DNA from: Lonepinella sp042468235
GTDB taxonomy: Bacteria > Pseudomonadota > Gammaproteobacteria > Enterobacterales > Pasteurellaceae
Assembly: GCF_042468235.1 (NCBI RefSeq)
Contig: NZ_CP170386.1
Location: 62,001 to 126,000, forward strand
Direction: 5' to 3'
DNA: 64,000 nucleotides
This document shows positions 44,388 through 53,194 of this stretch, piece by piece. The notes beneath the pieces were generated by a model, which worked only from the letters and a program-made list of their open reading frames with translations, did not search any database and was not told the DNA's origin. Every line of letters starts with the position of its first letter. The first letter of the stretch is position 1. Both the position numbers and the translations under genes were made by a program.

Positions 44388-45494
44388 TTATTTTTTCAAC
44401 ACTACCATATCATCACGATGCACCGCTACTGCTCCATATTCATAACCAAGAATTTGTTCAATCTGTTGCGATTTCTTACCTTGAATAAGTTTTAATGCAT
44501 CACTGTTATAGCGTGGCATACCTAAGGCAATGTCTTTACCACCTTGAGTGCGAATTTTGACCACTTCACCACGGGAAAAACGTCCTTCAATGGCGACAAT
44601 GCCAGCAGGTAGTAAAGATTTTTGTTGAATTAACACCGCACTTTCTGCTCCGTCATCAATAATAATGCTGCCAGCAGATGGAGCAGCAAATAGCCATTGT
44701 TTACGGCTTTCTAGGTGTTCGGCTGGGATTGTGAATTTAGTACCGATAGCTTGCTCATAGGCTAAATCCACAATCACATTTTCACGATTGCCTGATACGA
44801 TAATGGTTTCAATACCTGAACGCGTTGCTACGTCTGCGGCGGTAATTTTAGTTGACATGCCGCCAGTCCCCAAATTTGTACCACTGCCACCTGCAATAGC
44901 ACGAATATGATCGTTAATTTGTGCCACAACTGGAATTAATTTTGCGTCAGGGTTTTTACGTGGATCGCTATCAAATAAACCTTGCTGATCAGTCAATAAA
45001 TAAAGTTGATCGGCTTGCACTAAAATAGCCACTAATGCCGATAAATTATCATTATCGCCCACTTTTATTTCAGCGGTAGCTACCGCATCATTTTCATTAA
45101 TTATCGGAATAATTTGATTATCTAACAGAGCATGCAAAGTATCTCTTGCATTGAGAAAACGCTCACGGTCTTCAATATCCGCACGGCTTAATAAAATCTG
45201 TCCAACATGAATATCATAAATAGCAAACAGTTGTTGCCACGTTTGAATTAACTGGCTTTGTCCAACTGCCGCCAATAATTGCTTTGAAGCGATTGTCGGG
45301 GGTAATACAGGGTGGTTTAAATAATCACGCCCAGCCGCAATGGCACCAGAGGTAACAATAACCAGCCGAAAACCTGCTTGATGAAGTTGGGCGAATTGGC
45401 GTACAATTTCGATCATGTGTGGACGATTTAATTTTGGCGAACCCTGTGTTAGGGTGCTTGTGCCGAATTTAACGACAATCGTTTTTTGTGTCAT
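44388..45494 (-). CDS. proB: Glutamate 5-kinase
   Basis: ProB phosphorylates glutamate in the first step of proline synthesis and is feedback-inhibited by proline. The 368-residue protein has an amino-acid kinase domain (KFGTSTLTQGSPKL at the start, TSGAIAAGRD near 53, GGMSTKITAADVATRSG near 212) and a C-terminal PUA domain from about 275. It is monocistronic on the minus strand. An uptake-signal core lies within it near 44637. Confidence 0.95.
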   Translation of the reverse strand: MTQKTIVVKFGTSTLTQGSPKLNRPHMIEIVRQFAQLHQAGFRLVIVTSGAIAAGRDYLNHPVLPPTIASKQLLAAVGQSQLIQTWQQLFAIYDIHVGQILLSRADIEDRERFLNARDTLHALLDNQIIPIINENDAVATAEIKVGDNDNLSALVAILVQADQLYLLTDQQGLFDSDPRKNPDAKLIPVVAQINDHIRAIAGGSGTNLGTGGMSTKITAADVATRSGIETIIVSGNRENVIVDLAYEQAIGTKFTIPAEHLESRKQWLFAAPSAGSIIIDDGAESAVLIQQKSLLPAGIVAIEGRFSRGEVVKIRTQGGKDIALGMPRYNSDALKLIQGKKSQQIEQILGYEYGAVAVHRDDMVVLKK

Positions 45495-45649
45495 AATAAG
45501 ATTCTCAAGATTAAAAATGTGCTTAAGTTTACCTTAAAATTTAAAAAAATCATTAAATTTCTAACCGCACTTTTGTTGATTTAAGACAAATCAAAGTGTT
45601 GTAAAAAAGCTTATAATATGGCACTAGAAATATAAATTAGGATCAAAGT

Positions 45650-46435
45650 ATGGAAGAAGATAAACAACAAGAAGATCAACAGCGTGAAATTACTAGGCTT
45701 TGTGTTCTGGTTGCGCAATTATTATTGCAGCACGGGGCAGAAAGTACGGTGGTTGCTCAAAGTGCAGTGCGTTTAGGTAAAGCATTGGGAGCCGCGACCG
45801 TGGAATGTGCGTTGACCCCAAATGCGATTATTTTAACCACAGTACAAAATGATCACTGCATTACTACCACCAGACAAAATAGTGATAAAGGTATTAATAT
45901 GCAAGTGGTCACAGCAGTACAACGTATTGTCATTTCGGCCGAACATCATATTTATGATATTCATTTAGTACGTAAAAAATTAGAACAAATCAAACCGTTG
46001 AAATACAATCGTTGGTTAGTGGTGTTTATGATTGGCTTGTCTTGTGCCTGTTTTTCTCACCTTTCCGGCGGTAATCATATTATTTTTGGTATTACATTTG
46101 TGGCGGCTGCAGTGGCAATGTTTGTTCGTCAGGAATTAGCTAAACGACATTTTAACCCATTAATTGTGTTTGGGGTGACGGCTTTTGTTGCCACCTTAAT
46201 TTCGGGTTGGGCGTTAAAACTGAATTTGGGTAACAATCCACAAATTGCACTCGCGTCCAGTGTGTTATTGCTTGTCCCCGGTTTCCCATTAGTCAATTCC
46301 ATTGCAGATATTTTAAAAGGGCATATTGGTATGGGATGGGCGAGATGGACTTTGGCGACCGTACTAACGTTCGGGGCTTGCATGGGAATTGTTCTTGCTT
46401 TAAATGTATTGCATATTACACATTGGGGAAGTTAA
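45650..46435 (+). CDS. yjjP: ThrE-type exporter large subunit (YjjP family)
   Basis: A 261-residue protein of the DUF1212 family. The N-terminal cytoplasmic domain carries the QHGAESTVVAQ motif with conserved charged residues, followed by five membrane helices from about 125. In actinobacteria the two halves form one ThrE threonine/serine exporter; in gamma-proteobacteria they are split, and the E. coli YjjPB pair has been linked to succinate export. Its partner gene starts 1 nt after its stop codon. Confidence 0.85.
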   Translation: MEEDKQQEDQQREITRLCVLVAQLLLQHGAESTVVAQSAVRLGKALGAATVECALTPNAIILTTVQNDHCITTTRQNSDKGINMQVVTAVQRIVISAEHHIYDIHLVRKKLEQIKPLKYNRWLVVFMIGLSCACFSHLSGGNHIIFGITFVAAAVAMFVRQELAKRHFNPLIVFGVTAFVATLISGWALKLNLGNNPQIALASSVLLLVPGFPLVNSIADILKGHIGMGWARWTLATVLTFGACMGIVLALNVLHITHWGS

Positions 46436-46436
46436 G

Positions 46437-46901
46437 ATGGATTTAATTTGGTTATTACTGGATGATATGTTTTTTGCGGCCATTCCCGCTGTAGGTTTTG
46501 CCTTGATTTTTAATGTGCCACCTAAGGCACTGATTTATTGTGCTATTTTAGGTGCAATGGGGCACAGTTTCCGCACGTTATTATTGCATTTTGATGTATC
46601 TTTAGTGCTTGCCACAATGTTGGCTTCTGCATTAATTGGTTTTGCTGGGGTGCATATTTCGCAACGTTATTTAGCTCACCCTAAAGTATTTACTGTGGCG
46701 GCGATTATTCCTATGATTCCGGGAATTTATGCTTATAAAGCGATGATTGCGATTGTGCAAATCAACTATCAGGGTTATACCCCAGAATTGTATGAACACA
46801 TGATTAACGATTTTATTAAAACAGGATTTTTGCTCGGAGCTTTAGTATTTGGCTTGGCGTTACCGAGATTAATGTTTTATCGAAATACGCCAGTGGTTTG
46901 A
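46437..46901 (+). CDS. yjjB: ThrE-type exporter small subunit (YjjB family)
   Basis: A 154-residue membrane protein with five helices, equal to the C-terminal half of ThrE (DUF3815). The AAIIPMIPGIYAYKAM segment is the family signature. The start at ATG 46437 directly follows the yjjP stop codon and has GGGGAAG upstream, so the two are coupled; earlier in-frame starts would overlap yjjP. Confidence 0.85.
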   Translation: MDLIWLLLDDMFFAAIPAVGFALIFNVPPKALIYCAILGAMGHSFRTLLLHFDVSLVLATMLASALIGFAGVHISQRYLAHPKVFTVAAIIPMIPGIYAYKAMIAIVQINYQGYTPELYEHMINDFIKTGFLLGALVFGLALPRLMFYRNTPVV

Positions 46902-46910
46902 TTTTCACTT

Positions 46911-46974
46911 AAAAGTGCGGTGTTTTTATTGATAATTTCTGTTGGAATTGTTTTGGAATTTTCACCGCACTTTT
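46911..46974. terminator. Paired uptake signals forming a terminator between yjjB and tdk
   Basis: AAAAGTGCGGTG (46911-46922) and CACCGCACTTTT (46963-46974) are inverted uptake-signal copies 40 nt apart, between convergent genes. The pair can form a 12-bp stem with a T run on either strand. Confidence 0.7.
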
Positions 46975-46977
46975 TGC

Positions 46978-47553
46978 TTACTCAATCATTTCCTTATAGT
47001 GTCGCCGACAAACGGAGAGATATTTATCATTTCCGCCAATTTCAATTTGCTTTCCGTCTTTTACCACTTCGCCTTGTTCATTTAAACGCAACACAAAATT
47101 TGCTTTGCGACCGCAATAGCAAATGGTTTTCAGTTCTTCTAATTGATCCGCCCACGCTAGTAAATATTGGCTACCCTCAAATAAATTCGCCTGAAAATCC
47201 GTGCGTAAGCCGTAACATAACACGGGAATATTCAATTTATCCACCACATCACTTAATTGACGAACCTGTGCTTGGCTGAGAAATTGAGCTTCATCGACTA
47301 AAATACAGTGTAATTTTTCATGCTCTAAATGTTGCTTGATTTCTTCCCATAGATTACTGTTTTTATTAAATAATTTAGCCGCCTGACTGATGCCAATACG
47401 GGAGGTTATTCGCCCCACTCCAAAACGATCGTCAATCGCCGCAGTGTAAAGCAACACGTTCATTTGACGTTCGACATAGTTGTAGGAGGATTGTAACAGG
47501 GTAGTGGATTTCCCTGCGTTCATCGTGGAGTAATAAAAATAAAGTTTAGCCAT
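46978..47553 (-). CDS. tdk: Thymidine kinase
   Basis: A type II thymidine kinase of 191 residues for deoxythymidine salvage. It has the P-loop STMNAGKSTTLL (8-19), the Walker B-like LVDEAQFLS, and zinc-binding cysteines in CYCGRKA and the C-terminal CRRHY. It follows tsaD on the same strand after 26 nt. Confidence 0.95.
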   Translation of the reverse strand: MAKLYFYYSTMNAGKSTTLLQSSYNYVERQMNVLLYTAAIDDRFGVGRITSRIGISQAAKLFNKNSNLWEEIKQHLEHEKLHCILVDEAQFLSQAQVRQLSDVVDKLNIPVLCYGLRTDFQANLFEGSQYLLAWADQLEELKTICYCGRKANFVLRLNEQGEVVKDGKQIEIGGNDKYLSVCRRHYKEMIE

Positions 47554-47579
47554 AAGTGCGGTGTTTTTTGGTTAAGTTT

Positions 47580-48614
47580 TTAAATAGAAGTTAATTCTGT
47601 CATTGCCCAGCGTGGTTTTACCTCTATCGCTAAATCCGATTGTTCGCCATTTTTTAAGCGTAAAAAACCCACGTAAGCAATCATTGCTCCGTTGTCGGTA
47701 CAAAATTGCGGAGCAGGGTAGAATACTTGCCCTTTGAGTTGTTGCATTAATTGCTGTAAACCTTGGCGTAATTGCTGGTTAGCACTGACACCACCCGCGA
47801 TCACTAAGCGATTGTAGCCTGTTTGTTTTAAGGCTCGTTTGCATTTAATTGCTAAAGTATCTACCACTGAAGTTTGAAAAGCATGGGCAATATCAGCTTT
47901 GTCTTGTTCGCTCAATTCGCCTTGTTGTTTAATTAATTGATTAATCGTATTGGCAGCAGCGGTTTTTAAGCCAGAAAAACTGAAATCCAAGCCAGGGCGA
48001 TCGGTCATGGGTTTTGGGAACAAAAAGCGTCCCGCCGTGCTTTTTCTCGCTAAACGAGAAAGTGCTGCACCACCCGGATAATCTAAGCCGAGTAATTTTG
48101 CGGTTTTATCAAAGGCTTCGCCAGCCGCATCATCAATACTTTCTCCTAATAGTTGATAGCGACCGACACCCTCTACTTGGACGAGTTGGGTATGTCCCCC
48201 AGAAACCAGTAATGCCACAAAAGGAAACTGCGGTCGATTTTCGGGCAGTTCTAACATGGGGGCGAGTAAATGTCCCTCCATGTGATGCACACCGATAGCA
48301 GGAATATTCCAAGCATAAGCAAGCGAACGAGCAATAGTGGCTCCGACTAATAAGGCACCCACTAAACCCGGTCCAGCAGTATAAGCAATGCCGTCAATAT
48401 CTTGCGCGGTTAAATTCGCTTGTTGCAAAGCTTGCTGAATTAAAGGTAAGGTTTTGCGAATATGATCACGTGAGGCAAGCTCGGGAACGACCCCCCCATA
48501 ATCAGCGTGCAGATCGATTTGGCTATAAAGTTGATTGGCGATTAAGCCTTGTTGTTCATCATAAATGGCAACACCTGTTTCATCACAGGAGGTTTCAATG
48601 CCTAGAATTTTCAT
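47580..48614 (-). CDS. tsaD: tRNA N6-adenosine threonylcarbamoyltransferase
   Basis: TsaD, with TsaB and TsaE, adds the threonylcarbamoyl group to A37 of tRNAs that read ANN codons. The 344-residue ASKHA-fold protein has the metal-binding HHMEGH motif (near 110-115) and LLVSGGHTQLV. It is divergent from rpsU, a conserved arrangement upstream of the macromolecular synthesis operon. Confidence 0.96.
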   Translation of the reverse strand: MKILGIETSCDETGVAIYDEQQGLIANQLYSQIDLHADYGGVVPELASRDHIRKTLPLIQQALQQANLTAQDIDGIAYTAGPGLVGALLVGATIARSLAYAWNIPAIGVHHMEGHLLAPMLELPENRPQFPFVALLVSGGHTQLVQVEGVGRYQLLGESIDDAAGEAFDKTAKLLGLDYPGGAALSRLARKSTAGRFLFPKPMTDRPGLDFSFSGLKTAAANTINQLIKQQGELSEQDKADIAHAFQTSVVDTLAIKCKRALKQTGYNRLVIAGGVSANQQLRQGLQQLMQQLKGQVFYPAPQFCTDNGAMIAYVGFLRLKNGEQSDLAIEVKPRWAMTELTSI

Positions 48615-48746
48615 GAAATACTCTTTATTTTGTTATTCTTCTAAAAATTAGGGGAGATTTTACCGCACTTTGGCAAATTTGCACAGAAAAGATCAAATTC
48701 AGGCTTTACTTTTAGAGGCAAATTAGATTAAAATTGCGACCTTTAT

Positions 48747-48761
48747 TGAGTAAGTTACTCA
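48747..48761. promoter_or_regulatory. Perfect palindrome in the tsaD/rpsU divergent spacer
   Basis: TGAGTAA-G-TTACTCA is a perfect 7+1+7 inverted repeat about 58 nt before the rpsU ATG, in the promoter region shared with tsaD. It does not fit LexA (CTGT-N8-ACAG), PurR or CRP consensus sites. It may be an operator or part of the leader RNA. Confidence 0.35.
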
Positions 48762-48818
48762 GTAATTTTGCAAAATTAACTAAACTTATTTATCAAATTT
48801 TAATAGAGGTGATGGCTT

Positions 48819-49034
48819 ATGCCAGTAATTAAAGTTCGTGAAAACGAATCATTTGACGTTGCATTACGTCGTTTCAAACGCTCTTGCGAAAAAGCGGGAG
48901 TCTTAGCAGAAGTACGTGCACGTGAATTCTACGAAAAACCAACAACAATTCGTAAACGTGAAAATATCTCTCGTGCAAAACGTCACGCGAAACGTGTTGC
49001 TCGTGAAAACGCTCGTAATACACGTTTATATTAA
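48819..49034 (+). CDS. rpsU: 30S ribosomal protein S21
   Basis: The 71-residue S21 (MPVIKVRENESFDVALRRFK at the start) with its very basic C-terminal half. It is the first gene of the rpsU-dnaG-rpoD operon. GAGGTGATG precedes the ATG. A partial terminator follows, which would lower dnaG expression relative to rpsU. Confidence 0.98.
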   Translation: MPVIKVRENESFDVALRRFKRSCEKAGVLAEVRAREFYEKPTTIRKRENISRAKRHAKRVARENARNTRLY

Positions 49035-49065
49035 TTAGAAGTTTTAATTAACACTTGAGTTAAAC

Positions 49066-49100
49066 AAACCGTGAAACCTTTTCGGAATCACGGTTTTGTG
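49066..49100 (+). terminator. Attenuating terminator between rpsU and dnaG
   Basis: AAACCGTGA (49066-49074) and TCACGGTTT (49088-49096) form a 9-bp stem followed by only TTTTGTG. It matches in position the internal terminator of the E. coli operon that keeps primase levels low. Confidence 0.75.
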
Positions 49101-49135
49101 CATTTAATTAGTTTGCTAATTCATGAGGATTAACT

Positions 49136-50893
49136 ATGGCGGGTTTGATTCCACGTTCTTTTATTAATGATATTATTGCTAAAGCAGATATTGTTGATAT
49201 AGTTAATTCTCGGGTCAAATTGAAAAAGGCTGGCACCAATAATTATCAAGCGTGCTGTCCATTTCATCACGAAAAAACCCCCTCTTTTACGGTTAGCAAA
49301 ACCAAACAGTTTTATCATTGTTTTGGTTGTGGGGCTCACGGTAATGCGTTAAGTTTTTTAATGGAATATGACAAACTTGAATTTGTGGAAGCGGTAGAAG
49401 AATTAGCCAATATACTTGGCTTAGATGTACCAAGAGAGGAAACTCGTGGTAAATCAGATAAGCCTTATGTTAATTATCAAACTAAGAAAGATCTTTATCA
49501 ATTAATGCAAGAAATTGCTGAACTTTATCAGCAACAACTGCCGAAATCTCAGTTAGCTCAAGACTATTTACAACAACGAGGTTTGTCTAAAGAAATTATT
49601 CAACGTTTTTCCATTGGTTTTGTGCCAGACAGTTACGATTTAGTGGTTCGTCAATTTGGTAAAAATAAGGAAGAACAAGAACGGTTATTTTCTTTAGGTA
49701 TGGTAAAACGAAGCGAGCGTGGAATGGTGTACGATACGTTTCGTCATCGCGTGATGTTTCCGATTCGTGATCGGCGTGGGCGAGTGATTGCTTTTGGGGG
49801 GCGAGTGATGGGTGATGACATGCCAAAATATCTTAATTCGCCTGATACTGTAACTTACCATAAAGGCAATGAATTGTATGGGTTATTTGAAGCCCTTCAA
49901 GTAAATGATAGTCCAGAAAAATTATTAGTGGTGGAAGGTTATATGGATGTGGTGGCATTGGCTCAATTTGGGGTGGACTATGCGGTGGCATCACTGGGAA
50001 CGGCAACTACACCAGAACAAATTAACCAACTTTTTCGCACTACAGAGCAGGTCGTTTGTTGTTATGATGGTGATCGTGCTGGACGTTCTGCCGCATGGCG
50101 AGCTTTAGAAAATGCCTTACCTTATTTAGAAGATGGACGTCAGTTGAAATTTGTGTTTTTACCCGATGGAGAAGATCCTGATAGCTACATTCGTCAATAT
50201 GGTAAACTACAATTTGAAGATTATTTACAACAGGCTCAATCCTTGAGTGATTTTTTATTTGATCATCTATTGAAAGACGTAAAATTAGAAACTAAGGAAG
50301 GGAAAAGTAAGTTAGCTGCCTTGGCGGTACCGTTAATTGGACGTATTCCGGGAAATATGTTACGCATTTATTTACGTAATATGTTGGCAAGTAAATTAGG
50401 TATTATTGATCCTAACCAAATTGAGTTGTTATTACCGAATTCATTACTACGTCATGAAAGTGCGGTGAAAAAAATGCCAGAAGTTAAGCGAACACCAATG
50501 CGATTACTGATCGCCTTATTGTTGCAAAACCCCAAACTCGCCCTTGAATTTGATTATGATGCATCATCCTTAGCCAGTTTAAATGAACCGGGGTTAGCAT
50601 TATTTGATAAATTAACCACACTTTGTCGTAACAATGTGGGGATTACCTTAGGGCAGATTCTTGAATATTTTCGTGATACGGAAGACTACAAGCCCCTTGA
50701 AATTTTAGCGACTTGGGATCATTTAATAGAAGAAGAACATATCAGTACAACTTATATTGAAACCTACAATTTCTTGTTGGTACAAATTGTTGAACGCAGA
50801 ATTGAACAACTTATTGCCAAAGATCGCACAGACGGTTTAGGTGTAGCTGAAAAACAAGAGCTTGCACATTTATTAACGATACGTGCGAAATAA
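49136..50893 (+). CDS. dnaG: DNA primase
   Basis: DnaG makes the RNA primers for replication. The 585-residue protein has the CHC2-type zinc finger (CCPFHHEKTPSF then HCFGCGAHG, about 40-66), the TOPRIM core with VVEGYMDVVAL and CYDGDRAGRSA, and a C-terminal DnaB-binding region. It lies between rpsU and rpoD. An uptake-signal core near 50458 lies in the linker-encoding part. Confidence 0.97.
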   Translation: MAGLIPRSFINDIIAKADIVDIVNSRVKLKKAGTNNYQACCPFHHEKTPSFTVSKTKQFYHCFGCGAHGNALSFLMEYDKLEFVEAVEELANILGLDVPREETRGKSDKPYVNYQTKKDLYQLMQEIAELYQQQLPKSQLAQDYLQQRGLSKEIIQRFSIGFVPDSYDLVVRQFGKNKEEQERLFSLGMVKRSERGMVYDTFRHRVMFPIRDRRGRVIAFGGRVMGDDMPKYLNSPDTVTYHKGNELYGLFEALQVNDSPEKLLVVEGYMDVVALAQFGVDYAVASLGTATTPEQINQLFRTTEQVVCCYDGDRAGRSAAWRALENALPYLEDGRQLKFVFLPDGEDPDSYIRQYGKLQFEDYLQQAQSLSDFLFDHLLKDVKLETKEGKSKLAALAVPLIGRIPGNMLRIYLRNMLASKLGIIDPNQIELLLPNSLLRHESAVKKMPEVKRTPMRLLIALLLQNPKLALEFDYDASSLASLNEPGLALFDKLTTLCRNNVGITLGQILEYFRDTEDYKPLEILATWDHLIEEEHISTTYIETYNFLLVQIVERRIEQLIAKDRTDGLGVAEKQELAHLLTIRAK

Positions 50894-50972
50894 ATAATAG
50901 TGAAATAGTCATAACAGTGATAAAATTCAATCTATTTTATCTAAACCAATCAAAGTAAAGGCGGAGCCATTT

Positions 50973-52841
50973 ATGGATCAAAATCCACAATCACAATTAA
51001 AATTGTTAATCGCCCAAGGGAAAGAACAGGGATATTTAACTTTTGCTGAGGTCAACGACCATCTGCCAGAAGAACTTGTTGATGCCGATCAGATTGAAGA
51101 TATTATTCAAATGATCAATGACATGGGGATTCAAGTGCTAGAAACCGCACCGGATGCTGATGATCTTATTTTGAATGAAAATATTGATAATATTAATGAT
51201 GATGTGGTGGAAGAAGCAACTCAAGTATTATCAAGCGTGGAAGCGGAATTAGGTCGTACCACGGATCCTGTGCGTATGTATATGCGAGAAATGGGCAGCG
51301 TAGAATTGCTTACTCGTGAAGGCGAAATTGATATTGCCAAACGTATTGAAGATGGCATTAATGAAGTACAGAATGCGGTAGCGGAATATCCGGAATCTTT
51401 AACTTATCTGTTAGAACAATATGAAAAAGTCGAAGAAGGTTTGGTTCGTTTAGTAGATTTAATTACCGGTTTTGTTGATCCAAATGTGGTGGAAGAAGAA
51501 AGTATAGATAACATTGATGTGCTTGTTGATGATGAAGACGAAGACGAGGATACAGATGTCGCAGATGTGGATCTAGATGATGAAGATGAGGAAGAAGAAA
51601 CGGAATCTACCTCTGATGACAGTGATAATGCCATTGATCCCGAAGTAGCAAGAGAAAAATTTGCCGCCTTAAAAGCACAGCATATTAAAATTTTAGGATT
51701 AATTGAGAAACATGGACGCACTCATAAAAAAGTGCGTAATGAAATTCAAGCATTATCCGATATTTTTGTACAATTCCGTTTGGTACCACGTCAATTTGAT
51801 TTATTGGTCATGTCAATTAGAGATATGATGAAACGAGTGCGTAAGGAAGAACGCCAAATTCAACGTTGGGTGGTGGATTATGCTAAAATGCCAAAAGATG
51901 ATTTTGTCAAAGTCTTTGTCGGCAAAGAAAATACAGATACTTGGTTAGTCAAAATCTTAGAAAGCAAGAAAACTTATGCACCGAAATTAGCTGAATATGC
52001 GGATAATATTCGCGAATCGATTACTAAATTACAACAAATTGAACAAGAAACCAGACTGACTATTCCACAGATTCGTGAAATTGGTGATCGGGTAGCTCAA
52101 GGCGAATTAAAAGCTCGCCGAGCTAAAAAAGAAATGGTGGAAGCTAACTTACGTTTAGTGATCTCGATTGCCAAAAAATACACCAACCGTGGTTTACAAT
52201 TCCTTGATTTAATTCAAGAAGGTAACATTGGTTTAATGAAAGCGGTGGATAAATTTGAATATCGTCGTGGTTATAAATTTTCGACTTATGCCACATGGTG
52301 GATTCGTCAGGCGATTACCCGTTCTATTGCTGATCAAGCTCGTACTATTCGTATCCCCGTGCATATGATTGAGACTATTAATAAATTAAATCGTATTTCA
52401 CGTCAAATGTTGCAAGAAATGGGTCGAGAGGCTACACCAGAAGAATTGGCAGAGCGTATGGGTATGCCAGAGGATAAAATTCGTAAAGTGTTGAAAATTG
52501 CCAAAGAACCGATTTCTATGGAAACCCCTATTGGTGATGATGACGATTCACATTTAGGTGATTTTATTGAAGATAGCACTCTTGAGTTACCATTAGATAG
52601 TGCAACAGCACAGAGTTTACGTGCCGCAACCCATGAAGTATTAGAGGGTTTAACTCCAAGAGAATCTAAAGTATTACGTATGCGTTTTGGTATTGATATG
52701 AACACTGACCATACACTTGAAGAAGTGGGTAAACAATTTGATGTTACCCGTGAACGTATTCGTCAAATTGAAGCCAAAGCATTACGCAAATTACGCCACC
52801 CAAGCCGTTCGGAAACTTTACGGAGTTTCTTAGATGAGTAA
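50973..52841 (+). CDS. rpoD: RNA polymerase sigma-70 factor
   Basis: The 622-residue housekeeping sigma factor. Region 1.1 is at the N-terminus. A very acidic stretch (about 187-220, rich in DE runs) sits in the non-conserved insert. Region 2 includes YKFSTYATWWIRQAITRSIA, and region 4 includes VTRERIRQIEAKALRKLRHP. It ends the macromolecular synthesis operon. Copy B of the structured element starts 8 nt after its stop codon. Confidence 0.98.
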   Translation: MDQNPQSQLKLLIAQGKEQGYLTFAEVNDHLPEELVDADQIEDIIQMINDMGIQVLETAPDADDLILNENIDNINDDVVEEATQVLSSVEAELGRTTDPVRMYMREMGSVELLTREGEIDIAKRIEDGINEVQNAVAEYPESLTYLLEQYEKVEEGLVRLVDLITGFVDPNVVEEESIDNIDVLVDDEDEDEDTDVADVDLDDEDEEEETESTSDDSDNAIDPEVAREKFAALKAQHIKILGLIEKHGRTHKKVRNEIQALSDIFVQFRLVPRQFDLLVMSIRDMMKRVRKEERQIQRWVVDYAKMPKDDFVKVFVGKENTDTWLVKILESKKTYAPKLAEYADNIRESITKLQQIEQETRLTIPQIREIGDRVAQGELKARRAKKEMVEANLRLVISIAKKYTNRGLQFLDLIQEGNIGLMKAVDKFEYRRGYKFSTYATWWIRQAITRSIADQARTIRIPVHMIETINKLNRISRQMLQEMGREATPEELAERMGMPEDKIRKVLKIAKEPISMETPIGDDDDSHLGDFIEDSTLELPLDSATAQSLRAATHEVLEGLTPRESKVLRMRFGIDMNTDHTLEEVGKQFDVTRERIRQIEAKALRKLRHPSRSETLRSFLDE

Positions 52842-52849
52842 GTGATATG

Positions 52850-52978
52850 CCCTGCACTAGCGTACAGGGATAAGCATGGTGACGATGCTCTGCATCTTTT
52901 ATATGAATGAGATAACGGATCTAACGCTATGGAATAGCGATATTATGCCTAACCCCGTATGTAAGTGCGGGGTTTTTT
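52850..52978 (+). ncRNA. Structured element, copy B (3' of rpoD), ending in a terminator
   Basis: The same four hairpins as at 14336-14436. HP1: CCCTGCAC-TAGC-GTACAGGG (52850-52869, one mismatch). HP2: GATGC-TCT-GCATC (52884-52896). HP3: CGCTAT-GGA-ATAGCG (52925-52939). HP4: CCCCGTAT-GTAA-GTGCGGGG (52953-52972). The linker after HP1 reads ATAAGCA. HP4 is followed by TTTTTT, so this copy ends in an intrinsic terminator. Stem bases differ between copies while pairing, TAGC loop, HP2 and the GNRA-type HP4 loop are kept. It may be a 3' UTR-derived RNA or a mobile repeat. Confidence 0.7.
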
Positions 52979-53074
52979 CGTCTATTTTGTGATTTAAGAG
53001 AAATAAAATTATTACTTCATGTGAAAAGGTTGTATAATAATCAACGCTTTTTTGTATCCGTTTTCGTTTTAGCG

Positions 53075-53128
53075 TGCGGCTATCAAAAATATTTTGCAGA
53101 TAGACAAAGAGTATTTTTGCTAGTCGCA
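53075..53128 (+). promoter_or_regulatory. Long stem in the pnp leader (RNase III-type site)
   Basis: TGCGGCTATCAAAAATATT (53075-53093) pairs with AGTATTTTTGCTAGTCGCA (53110-53128): 19 positions with one mismatch and two G-U pairs, loop of 16 nt. In E. coli a similar leader stem is cut by RNase III, after which PNPase destroys its own mRNA. The position about 66 nt before the pnp start supports the same autoregulation. Confidence 0.75.
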
Positions 53129-53194
53129 AATTTGGAACAAGAAAGCAGTGTTTGGGGGAAATCCCTGTGTTAGAAAATGAAAAAGGAAAACATT

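Noticed and set aside
51404..51721. A 105-codon serine-rich open frame on the minus strand inside rpoD
   Set aside because: It is the antisense shadow of the acidic Asp/Glu stretch of sigma-70; the repeat-like serine run simply mirrors GAT/GAA codons, and there is no ribosome binding site.
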